A DNA stretch of 64,000 bases. Source: an uncultured Altererythrobacter sp. GTDB lineage: Bacteria > Pseudomonadota > Alphaproteobacteria > Sphingomonadales > Sphingomonadaceae. The position numbers and the translations under genes are program-made. The stretch is taken from assembly GCA_913056125.1 (NCBI GenBank), contig CAJXNC010000005.1:1-64000 (forward strand), given 5' to 3'. Below the pieces are notes generated by a model. That model was not told the DNA's origin and did no database searches. It saw only the letters and a program-made list of their open reading frames with translations. Shown piece after piece: positions 33,407-42,000 of this stretch (its first letter is position 1; the number at the start of each line of letters is the position of its first letter).

Positions 33407-33511
33407 GCCAATCGTCCAGAACCTGGCGTCTTGGTCCGCTCGCTTGCGGATCACGGCATGCGCTGATAGCGCAAGCCTTCCACGATGGAGATTTGATGTC
33501 CCGCTGATTTC

Positions 33512-33531
33512 GGGCTGCGGCCTTGCAGCCC
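33512..33531 (+). other. GC-rich hairpin upstream of the acetyltransferase
   Basis: GGGCTGC and GCAGCCC pair around GGCCTT in the 243-bp gap after the small membrane protein. No T-run follows. It may end that transcript; otherwise the gap shows nothing I can support. Confidence 0.3.
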
Positions 33532-33649
33532 TTCGCCCGAGAAGCTTCTATTCGCGTGCTTGGTGCGTGCGAACCTCGGGTCATGCGCAACGAAATCAAT
33601 GCCGCATTGGCGCCAAGCGCCCGCGGCCAAGCGAAAGACATCACCAGCA

Positions 33650-34072
33650 ATGATAAGACCCTACGATCCGGCCGACAGGGAGGCCATCATATCCATTTGG
33701 CGTGCGGCCAGTGCCGTCGCCCACCCGTTCCTGAGCGAGGACTTCCTCGCGCAGGAGACCGAGAACATGCGCAATATCTACCTGCCCCATGCAGAGACCT
33801 GGGTGCTCGAGCATCAAGGCGAACCGGCGGGCTTCATTGCCCTGCTCGACAGCGAGATCGGCGGATTGTTCCTCGATCCTAACCTGCACGGGACAGGCAA
33901 GGGGCGCGCCATGCTCACCCATGCTCGCGGTCTGAAAGGCGCGCTCACCGTCGAGGTCTTCACGAACAATACGGTGGGCAGGCGCTTCTACGATCGCTCG
34001 GGCTTCACCGAGACCGATCGCTACATGCACGAGGCGACCGGGCAGGAAGTGATCCGAATGCGGCTCGAATAG
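33650..34072 (+). CDS. GNAT-family N-acetyltransferase
   Basis: A 140-residue acetyltransferase starting MIRPYDPADREAI at ATG 33650. Motif A appears as GLFLDPNLHGTGKGRAML, followed by VEVFTNNTVGRRFYDRSGF, the classic C-terminal GNAT motif. Substrate unknown. The open frame extends 30 codons further upstream, but that part has no homologous character and the chosen start is the natural one. Confidence 0.88.
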   Translation: MIRPYDPADREAIISIWRAASAVAHPFLSEDFLAQETENMRNIYLPHAETWVLEHQGEPAGFIALLDSEIGGLFLDPNLHGTGKGRAMLTHARGLKGALTVEVFTNNTVGRRFYDRSGFTETDRYMHEATGQEVIRMRLE

Positions 34073-34080
34073 GATGGGGC

Positions 34081-34103
34081 GGGCGGGGCGCACGGCCCCG
34101 CCC
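34081..34103. terminator. Terminator hairpin between acetyltransferase and thrS
   Basis: GGGCGGGGC and GCCCCGCCC form a perfect 9-bp stem with loop GCACG between two convergent genes. Lacks a long T-run. Confidence 0.65.
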
Positions 34104-34109
34104 ATCTCC

Positions 34110-36137
34110 TCAAGCCTTCAGGTCGGGCGCGGTCACCGCGTCCTTGAGCAGCGCAATCGCCTCGTCGAGCGAGATGAACTTCTGTTCCTTCTCGCCCAGC
34201 GTGCGCATGGCAACAGTGCCTTCCTCGGCCTCGCGCTTGCCGACAACCAGCAAATGCGGAACCTTGGCCAGCGAGTGCTCGCGCACCTTGTAATTGATCT
34301 TCTCGTTCCGGAGGTCGCTTTCGACACGGATGCCGGCCGCTTCCAGCTTCGCCACAGCTTCCTTCGCAAAGCCGTCCGCATCAGACGTGATCGTCGCCAC
34401 CACAGCCTGAACCGGCGCCAGCCAGACGGGCAGGCGGCCCGCAAAGTGCTCGATCAAGATGCCGATGAAGCGTTCATAGGAACCGAAGATCGCGCGGTGG
34501 AGCATGACGGGGCGATGTCGCCCGCCATCCTCGCCGATATAGGTCGCATCGAGCCGCTCGGGCAGGACGCGGTCACCCTGGATCGTGCCCACCTGCCAGG
34601 TCCGACCGATGGCATCGGTCAAATGCCATTCGAGCTTGGGCGCATAGAAGGCGCCTTCGCCCGGGAGTTCCTCCCAGCCATATTGCTCATTCGCCATGCC
34701 CGCCTCGGCCACGGCGTCGCGCATTTCCTGCTCGGCCTTGTCCCAATCCTCGTCCGACCCGAAACGCTTCTCCGGGCGCAACGCCAGCTTGATGGCATAG
34801 GTGAAGCCAAAATCCTTGTAGACGCTGTCGGCCAGCTCGATGAAGGCGCGCACCTCCTCGACCACCTGGCTTTCGGTGCAGAAGATATGCGCATCGTCCT
34901 GCGTAAACTGGCGTACGCGCATCAGCCCGTGCAGCGCACCATGCGGCTCGTTGCGGTGGCAGCAGCCCATCTCGCCCAGCCGGATTGGCAGTTCGCGATA
35001 GGACGTGATGCCCTGCTTGAAGACCAGCACATGCGCCGGGCAGTTCATCGGCTTGATCGCCATCCAGTGCGCATCGGATGCCACTTTCGGATTGGCGCCT
35101 GTTTCGCCTGCAAAATCGCCCAGTTCCTCGACCTCGGGAACGATGTCGGGCACGGCGAACATGTTCTCGGCATATTTGCCCCAGTGCCCGGACTGGGTCC
35201 ACTGCCGCACGTCCATCAATTGCGGCGTCTTGATCTCCTGGTAGCCCGCGCCGTCCATCTTGCGGCGCATATAGGCTTCGAGCTCGCGCCAGATCTTGTA
35301 GCCATTGGGGTGCCAGAAGACGGAGCCATGCGCCTCTTCCTGAAGGTGGAACAGATCCATTTCGCGGCCGAGCTTGCGATGGTCGCGCTTGGCCGCCTCT
35401 TCCAGCCGCATGAGATGGGCATTGAGCTGCTTCTTGTTGAGCCAGCCCGTGCCGTAGATGCGCGTGAGCTGCGCATTCTTCTGGTCGCCGCGCCAATAGG
35501 CACCGGCCACGCGCATCAGCTTGAAGGCATCGGGATCGAGCTTCCCCGTGCTGGCAAGGTGCGGACCGCGGCACATGTCCATCCAGTCCTCACCGGACCA
35601 GTAGACCGAAAGCTCCTCGTCATCGGGAAGCTCTGCCGCCCATTCGGCCTTGAAGCTTTCGCCTTGGGCCTTCCACGTCTCGATCAGCCGGTCGCGCGTC
35701 CACACCTCTCGGCGGAGCGGCTTGTCGGCCTTGATGATCTCGCGCATCTTCTCCTCGATGGCGGGGAGGTCATCCATGCCGAAAGGCTCGCGCGAGACGG
35801 GCGCCATGACGTCATAGTAGAAGCCGTCATCGGTCGAAGGGCCGAAAGTGATCTGCGTGCCGGGCCACAGTGCCTGCACCGCTTCGGCAAGCACATGCGC
35901 GTAATCGTGGCGGGCGAGTTCGAGCGCTTCCTCCTCGTCGCGGCTGGTGATCAGCGCCAGTTCGGCATCGCCGGTGAAGGGGCGGCCCAAGTCACGCAGC
36001 TCGCCATCGACACGCGCGGCCAGCGCCGCCTTGGCAAGGCCGGGACCGATTGCAGCCGCTACATCCGCCGGGGTCGAGCCCTGCGGCATCTCGCGCACCG
36101 AACCATCGGGAAGGCTGATCTTCAACAACTCGCTCAT
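34110..36137 (-). CDS. thrS: Threonine--tRNA ligase
   Basis: Charges tRNA-Thr. 675 residues from ATG 36137, with TGS domain ([19 protein letters not shown]), editing/SAD domain ([17 protein letters not shown]), class II core (MNCPAHVL with the zinc Cys; [20 protein letters not shown] motif 3) and an anticodon-binding C-terminus. An ATG ten codons earlier (36167) is possible but GTGAGAG before 36137 is a better ribosome site. A threonine-rich leader ORF and alternative hairpins lie directly upstream, implying attenuation control by charged tRNA-Thr. Confidence 0.97.
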   Translation of the reverse strand: MSELLKISLPDGSVREMPQGSTPADVAAAIGPGLAKAALAARVDGELRDLGRPFTGDAELALITSRDEEEALELARHDYAHVLAEAVQALWPGTQITFGPSTDDGFYYDVMAPVSREPFGMDDLPAIEEKMREIIKADKPLRREVWTRDRLIETWKAQGESFKAEWAAELPDDEELSVYWSGEDWMDMCRGPHLASTGKLDPDAFKLMRVAGAYWRGDQKNAQLTRIYGTGWLNKKQLNAHLMRLEEAAKRDHRKLGREMDLFHLQEEAHGSVFWHPNGYKIWRELEAYMRRKMDGAGYQEIKTPQLMDVRQWTQSGHWGKYAENMFAVPDIVPEVEELGDFAGETGANPKVASDAHWMAIKPMNCPAHVLVFKQGITSYRELPIRLGEMGCCHRNEPHGALHGLMRVRQFTQDDAHIFCTESQVVEEVRAFIELADSVYKDFGFTYAIKLALRPEKRFGSDEDWDKAEQEMRDAVAEAGMANEQYGWEELPGEGAFYAPKLEWHLTDAIGRTWQVGTIQGDRVLPERLDATYIGEDGGRHRPVMLHRAIFGSYERFIGILIEHFAGRLPVWLAPVQAVVATITSDADGFAKEAVAKLEAAGIRVESDLRNEKINYKVREHSLAKVPHLLVVGKREAEEGTVAMRTLGEKEQKFISLDEAIALLKDAVTAPDLKA

Positions 36138-36191
36138 CAAACTCTCACTTCGCGTTTGCGGCGCCATGGCAGAATTGCCCGCGCGCCGAAA

Positions 36192-36302
36192 GATGCGGCG
36201 TCCAGTTTGTCTCAGGCTTCGGGTGGTTGACGCCGCACCGCCCGAAGCCGGGCGGCGGCGGTCTGCTTAGCGCGCGACCGACCGCCCCCGGAGGACCGGG
36301 GT
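36192..36302 (-). promoter_or_regulatory. Attenuator-like region between the Thr leader and thrS
   Basis: On the reverse strand four mutually exclusive pairings can be drawn. Hairpin A: CCCCGG/CCGGGG (36286-36301), inside the leader ORF. Pairing B: GGCGGTC (36280-36286) with GACCGCC (36257-36263). Hairpin C: GCCGC-type arm with the CGGGCGGT arm around GCTT (36233-36261). Hairpin D: GTGCGGCGTC (36229-36238) with GACGCCGCAT, followed by CTTTC (ending about 36192). B would prevent C, as in classical amino-acid attenuators. There is no long U-run, so termination may be weak, Rho-assisted or replaced by translational control. Confidence 0.65.
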
Positions 36303-36338
36303 GGTAGTAGTGGTCGTGGTGGTGCGCGCATGCGTCAT
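36267..36338 (-). CDS. Threonine-rich leader peptide upstream of thrS
   Basis: A 23-residue ORF whose codons 6-13 are eight consecutive threonine codons (ACC, ACC, ACG, ACC, ACT, ACT, ACC, ACC); Thr is also residue 2. It ends with PVLRGRSVAR and a TAA, 129 bases before the thrS ATG. The composition is what a thr leader needs: ribosomes stall on the run when charged tRNA-Thr is scarce. There is no ribosome site; a good -10 box lies so close that transcription would begin at or next to the ATG. Confidence 0.75.
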   Translation of the reverse strand: MTHARTTTTTTTTPVLRGRSVAR

Positions 36339-36346
36339 GCCGGGCG

Positions 36347-36352
36347 ATATAA
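36347..36352 (-). promoter_or_regulatory. Candidate -10 box of the thr leader-thrS transcript
   Basis: Reverse-strand TTATAT lies eight bases before the leader ATG, so the expected transcription start coincides with that ATG (a leaderless message). A -35 match about 17-18 bases further upstream is weak (AGTGAC/TAGTGA). The 68-bp gap to the divergent hydrolase gene must hold both promoters. Confidence 0.45.
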
Positions 36353-36406
36353 GGTAGGAGTGCTGCAAAGTCACTAACCCCCTTGGCGAGAGGCAGGTGA
36401 GCCGCC

Positions 36407-37156
36407 ATGTTCGCCAGCATGGGAGCAACCGCAACGCAGTTTGCCGAGATCGCCGGAAGGCGCATCGCTTTTCGCCACAACCCGGGCAGCGGCCCGGCCC
36501 TGGTCTTCCTGCCCGGCTATCTGTCGGACATGGAGGGCGGAAAGGCGACCGCCCTGTTCGACTGGTCCATGGCTGCCGGACGGGAATGTTTGCTGCTCGA
36601 CTACTCTGGCTGCGGACAGAGCCTTGGCGCGTTTTCAGAAGGAACCTTGTCGCGCTGGCGCGAAGAGGTCTGCGGCCTCGTCGACCAGGTGGTCGACAAT
36701 GAGTCCGTCGTGCTGGTCGGTTCTTCAATGGGTGGGTGGCTGATGCTGCTGGCGGCGTTGGAACTTGGCCCGAAGGTTTCCGGCCTGGTCGGTGTAGCCG
36801 CTGCACCAGACTTCACCGAATGGGGCTACACGCAGGCCCAGAAAGCCGTGCTCGCCAGTGGCGAGACGATCTACGAGGAAAGCGATTACGGCTACGATCC
36901 CATGCCGACACATCCGGGATTTTGGTCGGACGGACAGGCACAATTGCTGCTGGGGGACTCGATCCCGCTCGATTGCCCTGTTCGCCTGCTGCACGGGCAG
37001 GAGGATGCGGACGTTCCGCCCGAAACCTCGCTCCGGCTTGCCCGTTCCCTGCGTTCAGAAGATGTGCAGGTGACGCTGGTCAAGGGAGGCGACCACCGCC
37101 TCTCGCGCGAGGACGATATCGCCCTGCTTCTGCGCACCGCTGCCTCGATGCACTGA
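36407..37156 (+). CDS. Alpha/beta-hydrolase
   Basis: A 249-residue serine hydrolase. Nucleophile elbow GSSMGGW (Ser near 106), oxyanion-region LPGYLSDMEG, and late HGQEDADVPPETS and GGDHRLS segments carrying the acid and His. The sequence resembles palmitoyl-protein/acyl hydrolases of the BioH-like group. Substrate unknown. Divergent from the thr leader. Confidence 0.9.
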   Translation: MFASMGATATQFAEIAGRRIAFRHNPGSGPALVFLPGYLSDMEGGKATALFDWSMAAGRECLLLDYSGCGQSLGAFSEGTLSRWREEVCGLVDQVVDNESVVLVGSSMGGWLMLLAALELGPKVSGLVGVAAAPDFTEWGYTQAQKAVLASGETIYEESDYGYDPMPTHPGFWSDGQAQLLLGDSIPLDCPVRLLHGQEDADVPPETSLRLARSLRSEDVQVTLVKGGDHRLSREDDIALLLRTAASMH

Positions 37157-37171
37157 TCCGGACAAGCAACG

Positions 37172-37945
37172 ATGTTCCTCACTTTTGCCTCTGCCCTTGC
37201 TCTCGCTCAATTGTCCGCCCCCGCGACTTTGGCGGAAGATCGCTTGCGCGTTTGCCTGGACGATTCGCGCCGCGACCCGCCATCGGCGATCACCGAAGCG
37301 CAATTATGGCTCGAAGGACTCTCCGGCGCCGAGCGGAGCTATCCGCTGCAATGCCTCGGCTTCTCCTATATGGCGCTGCTGCGCTGGGATGCGGCGCAGG
37401 ACAGTTTTACCCAGGCACGCGATGCGCGATTGGAAGACGATGCGGCGGGCAGGGCAAGGCTCGGCACCATGGCAGGCAATGCCGCGTTGGCCGCGGAGGA
37501 TTATCGCGAGGCCAGCCTCTTGCTGACCATCGCGCACGACGACGCCGTAGCGGCAGGGCAAACCGAACTTGCCGGAACGATCTCTGCCGAGCGCGCGCGC
37601 GCCTTTGTCGGCCTGGGCGAAACTGCCCTCGCAGCGGGGGCGCTGGAAGATGCGCGTATGCGGGCGCCGCAGGTAGCCGAAGTCTGGCTGCTGTCGGCAA
37701 CCCTGGCGCGGCGCATGGACGATCTCGAATCCGCCCAGAGTTGGATCGAGACCGCCTCCCTGCTTGCCCCGGAGGATCCGGGCATCGGCGTGGAAGCGGG
37801 GCTGATCGCCGCCATGGGCGGCTTCGACGATGCCGCACGCGCCACGTGGGAATCGGTCATGGACACGGCGCCCGGAACGCCGCAGGCGGCGGCCGCGCGC
37901 AATTATCTCGCCCAGCTCAACGCCATGCCGGCACTCGAAGAATGA
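37172..37945 (+). CDS. Secreted TPR-repeat protein
   Basis: A 257-residue protein with a signal peptide (MFLTFASALALAQLSAPATL) and several tetratricopeptide-like helix pairs across the mature part (for example LRWDAAQDSFTQARDARLED, LGETALAAGALEDARMRAP, MDDLESAQSWIETASLLAPE). Probably a periplasmic scaffold. Sixteen bp after the hydrolase and overlapping the flavin enzyme by four bases (ATGA), so the three form an operon. Confidence 0.8.
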   Translation: MFLTFASALALAQLSAPATLAEDRLRVCLDDSRRDPPSAITEAQLWLEGLSGAERSYPLQCLGFSYMALLRWDAAQDSFTQARDARLEDDAAGRARLGTMAGNAALAAEDYREASLLLTIAHDDAVAAGQTELAGTISAERARAFVGLGETALAAGALEDARMRAPQVAEVWLLSATLARRMDDLESAQSWIETASLLAPEDPGIGVEAGLIAAMGGFDDAARATWESVMDTAPGTPQAAAARNYLAQLNAMPALEE

Positions 37946-38925
37946 CGCTCTATTCCGTCCATGACCTTGTGCCCGTGCGCGAGGGCTTCGGCATAGGCGA
38001 CGCGCTGCGCGAAGCGGGCGAGCTGGCCAAGGCTGCCGAGGATGCAGGCTATGCGCGCTACTGGGTGGCGGAACACCACGCGACCGAAGGTGTGGCAGGC
38101 GGTGCATGTTCGGTCGTCATGGCACATGCCGGGCATTGCACCTCGACCATCCGCATCGGCGCGGGCGGAATCATGCTGCCCAACCACAACCCTTTCGTGA
38201 TCGCCGAGCAATTCGGCACTCTCGATGCACTGTTCCCGGGCCGGATCGATCTTGGCCTAGGCCGCGCGCCCGGAGCGGGGCCAATCCTCGGCCAGGCCCT
38301 GCGCAAGGACCTGTCGCGCGCCGCAGAATATTTCCCGCAGGACGTGGTCGAGCTGCGCGCCATGCTGACCGGCGATCTCGACCTGCCGATCAGGGCGACA
38401 CCCGGCCTTGGCGCCAATGTCGAGTTCTGGATGCTCGGCTCGAGCCTGTTCGGCGCCCAGCTCGCCGCCCGTTTGGGCATGGCATACGCCTTTGCCAGCC
38501 ATTTCGCGCCCGCCTATCTGGACGAAGCTCTGGCAAGCTATCGCAGCCAGTTTCGCCCTTCCGAATATCTCGACAAGCCGCATGTCATGGTGGCGATGAA
38601 CCTCGTCTGCGCGGAAACGGACGCAGAGGCGAAGCTGCTTTCTTCCTCGCAGGAGCAGAGCTTCGTCCGCTTGCGCACCGGCGATCCGGGCAAGCTACCG
38701 CCACCGGTGAAGGATTATCGAGAAAGCCTACCCGAAAGCGCGCGCGCCATCCTCGACAAGCTTGACGTGGCCCGCGCGGTCGGTTCGCCCGAGACAGTGC
38801 GGGCCAGGGTCGGCAGTTTCGTCGAACGGACCGGCGCGGACGAAGTGATCTTCGGCGGGGCGACCTACGACCCCGCGGCAAGGCGCGAATCACTGCGTCT
38901 GGCAATGTCGGCACTGGACATTTGA
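37942..38925 (+). CDS. LLM-class flavin-dependent oxidoreductase
   Basis: A 327-residue luciferase-like TIM-barrel protein of the MsnO8 type. Landmarks: YWVAEHHA near residue 45, IRIGAGGIMLPNHNPFVIAEQFGTL split over two strands, and GRIDLGLGRAPG. Uses FMNH2 or F420-like flavin to oxygenate or oxidise an unknown substrate. The long open frame continues upstream across the TPR gene, but the true start is ATG 37942, overlapping the TPR stop. Confidence 0.9.
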   Translation: MTLYSVHDLVPVREGFGIGDALREAGELAKAAEDAGYARYWVAEHHATEGVAGGACSVVMAHAGHCTSTIRIGAGGIMLPNHNPFVIAEQFGTLDALFPGRIDLGLGRAPGAGPILGQALRKDLSRAAEYFPQDVVELRAMLTGDLDLPIRATPGLGANVEFWMLGSSLFGAQLAARLGMAYAFASHFAPAYLDEALASYRSQFRPSEYLDKPHVMVAMNLVCAETDAEAKLLSSSQEQSFVRLRTGDPGKLPPPVKDYRESLPESARAILDKLDVARAVGSPETVRARVGSFVERTGADEVIFGGATYDPAARRESLRLAMSALDI

Positions 38926-39032
38926 GGTGCTTGGGACGATTTGGTTTCGAATATAACCGGTTTAGGGATACCGCCACGCTCCCCGGACGTTAATAAGGCC
39001 GCGCGGGATTCGGCGAGAGGAAGGTGCCATCC

Positions 39033-42000
39033 ATGGCAAAGGCAAAAGCCAGCAAGAAGTTCACCGCAATCGTCCGGGACGCGCTGGAGGAATCGATCCT
39101 CCCCGGCGAATTGCAGGTCGATGCGGCGACGCTCGACAATGCCGCGGACTTCCTCTTCGAAACTGCGCTCCACCGCGACGACGGCAAGCCTTCCATCCAG
39201 ATCCGATCCCCCGGGGGTGACAAGCGCTGCATGCAGATTGCCATCGTCAATCGCGACGTGCCTTTCCTGGTCGACTCGATCTCGCGAGCCATTGCTGCGG
39301 CTGGCCTGACCGTCGAGCTCCTGCTCCACCCGATCCTGCCGGTTCGCCGCGACGGCAATTGGGACCTGACCGATCTTCCGCAAGGTGACGGGACCGGCGA
39401 GAAGCGTGAGAGCTTCATCTATGTCGAGGCCGACCGCGTCGATGCGAAGGAGCGTCATGCGCTCGAGGAAGAGCTCAAGCGGACCATTGCCGATGTGCGT
39501 GCAGCCGTCGCCGACTGGCCGAAGATGCGCGAAGCCATCATGGGCGATGCGGACAGGCTGTCGGATGCCGAGGGTGCAGCGCTGCTGCGCTGGTTGGGCG
39601 AAGGCAATATCGCCCAGCTCGGCCATGTGACACGGGGGCGCGACGGCTCGCTCAGCGATATCTTCGGCATCTGCCGCGCCAGCGCGGGTGCACTGCTGGC
39701 CGATGCGACCTTCGATCGCGCCTTTGCCTGGTTCGACGGAGAGGAAGGCGCACCCGGACGCGTGCCGTTGGTGATCAAGGCCAACAGGCTGAGCCTGGTC
39801 CATCGCCGTGTTCCGATCGACCTGTTCATCGTGCCGATACACGAGGACGGGCGCGTGGCTGCTCTCTCGGTCCATGCCGGCATTTGGACCAGCGCAGCCC
39901 TGACTACTCCCCCGCAAAACGTGCCGGTGCTGCGCCGCCAGCTTGCGGGAATCATGGAGCGGCTCGACTTCAATCCCGAAGGCCATGACCACAAGGCGCT
40001 GATCCATGCGCTGAGCGTCTTGCCGCACGATCTCATCATCAGCTTTGCCGAGGAAGACACCTTGCGCGTGGCGACGACGCTGATGGCACTGATCGACCGG
40101 CCGCGCCCGCGCGTCGCCATGGTCGCCGCGCCTCTGCAGCGCCACGTTTTCGCCTTTGTCTGGCTGCCGCGAGACATGCTTTCGACCACGGTCCGCCTGC
40201 AGATCCAGGCACTGCTCGAAGAAGGCACGTCGACCCAGACGCTCGACTGGAGCCTGCGGGTCGAAGGTGGCAACCTCGCCCTGTTGCGCTTCGTGCTCGA
40301 TGCGCGCGAAGGGGGCGGCAAGGTCGATACCGATGCGCTCGATGCGCGCCTGCAGGACATGCTGCGCGGCTGGGCCGATGCGGTGGAGAATGCGCTGGCC
40401 GAGATCGACGAGCCGTCCCGCGCAACCGCGCTCGCCCTGCGCTACGCGATGAGCTTCCCCACACAATATCGCGCCAGCTACGGGGCACGCGAGGCGGCGC
40501 GCGATATCGAGCGCCTGCGCCACCTTGCCGCGCTGAGCGACCAGCACCCGCTTGGACGCGATGCGCGGCTCTATCGGCTCGACGGCGATTCACCGGACCG
40601 GCTGCGGCTCAAGGTCTACCAGGTCGGTGGCGCGCTGCCTTTGTCCGATGCCGTACCGGCACTCGAAAATTTCGGCTTCCGCGTCGAATCCGAGATCCCG
40701 ACGCAGCTCGAGGGCGACATCGAGGCGACGATCCACGAATTCATCCTCAGCAGGAATGCCGGGGCCGACGCCGCAACGCTGCTCGAACGGGCGGACGCCA
40801 TCGAGGAAGCCATCGGTGCAGTCCTCAACGGCCTGTCCGAAAACGATGTCTTCAACCGACTGGTCATCGATTGCAGCCTGTCGGCGCGCGAAACGGACTG
40901 GCTGCGCGCCATCTACCGCTACCTGCGCCAGGCCAATATCGCCTTCACCATCTATTCCGTTGTCGATGCGCTGCGCGACGGCCCGCAGGTGACGCGCCCG
41001 CTGGTCGACCTGTTCCGTTCGCAGCACGACCCGCAGTTCAAGGGCGACCGCAAGGCAGCGCTAGGCGATGCCAACGATGCCATTCGCAGCGGGCTTGCCG
41101 GGGTCTCTGCGATCAATGACGACCGCATATTGCGCCTCTATTGGCAGACAATCGGTGCAATCCTGCGGACCAATGCCTTTGCCCCGGCGGTCGAGGAAGC
41201 GCTCGCCTACAAGATCGATTCTTCGCAGGTTCCCGGCCTGCCCAAGCCTGTGCCATGGCGCGAAATTTTCGTCTATTCCCGGCGTGTCGAAGGCATTCAC
41301 CTGCGTGCAGGGCCGGTGGCGCGCGGCGGCATCCGCTGGTCGGACAGGCGCGACGACTTCCGCACTGAAATTCTCGGCCTGATGAAGGCGCAGCGCGTCA
41401 AGAATGCCGTGATCGTGCCGACCGGTGCCAAGGGCGGCTTCTATCCCAAGCGCTTGCCCAATCCCGCGGTCGATCGCGATGCCTGGTTCACCGAAGGGCG
41501 CGACAGCTACAAGGTCTTCATCCGCACCCTGCTTTCGATCACCGACAATATCGTGGACGACAAGGTGGTGCATCCCGAATGCGTAGTCGTGCATGACGGG
41601 GAAGACCCCTATTTCGTGGTCGCCGCCGACAAAGGCACGGCAAGCTTTTCCGATACCGCCAATGCCATCGCGCTCGAGCGCGAGTTCTGGCTCGGTGATG
41701 CCTTCGCCAGCGGTGGCTCGAACGGCTATGATCACAAGGCCATGGGCATTACCGCGCGCGGCGCGTGGATCTCCGTCCAGCGGCACTTCCTCGAAATGGG
41801 CGTGGACGTCCAGAAGGACAATGTGCGCGTTGCCGGATGCGGCGACATGTCGGGCGATGTCTTCGGCAACGGCATGCTGCTCAGCAAGGCGATCAAGCTC
41901 GTGGCCGCCTTCGATCACCGCCACATCTTCATCGATCCCGATCCCGATCCGGCGGCAAGCTGGAAGGAACGCAAGCGCCTGTTCGGCAAGGCTCGCAGCA

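Noticed and set aside
33493-33507. Mini-ORF of three codons (ATG TCC CGC TGA) after GGAG
   Set aside because: Too short to assess; could arise by chance.
34074-36230. 718-codon frame opposite thrS
   Set aside because: Mirrors thrS; no promoter, ribosome site or domain.
36736-37941. Long upstream extension of the flavin oxidoreductase frame
   Set aside because: Covers the hydrolase and TPR genes in another frame; the true start ATG 37942 overlaps the TPR stop.
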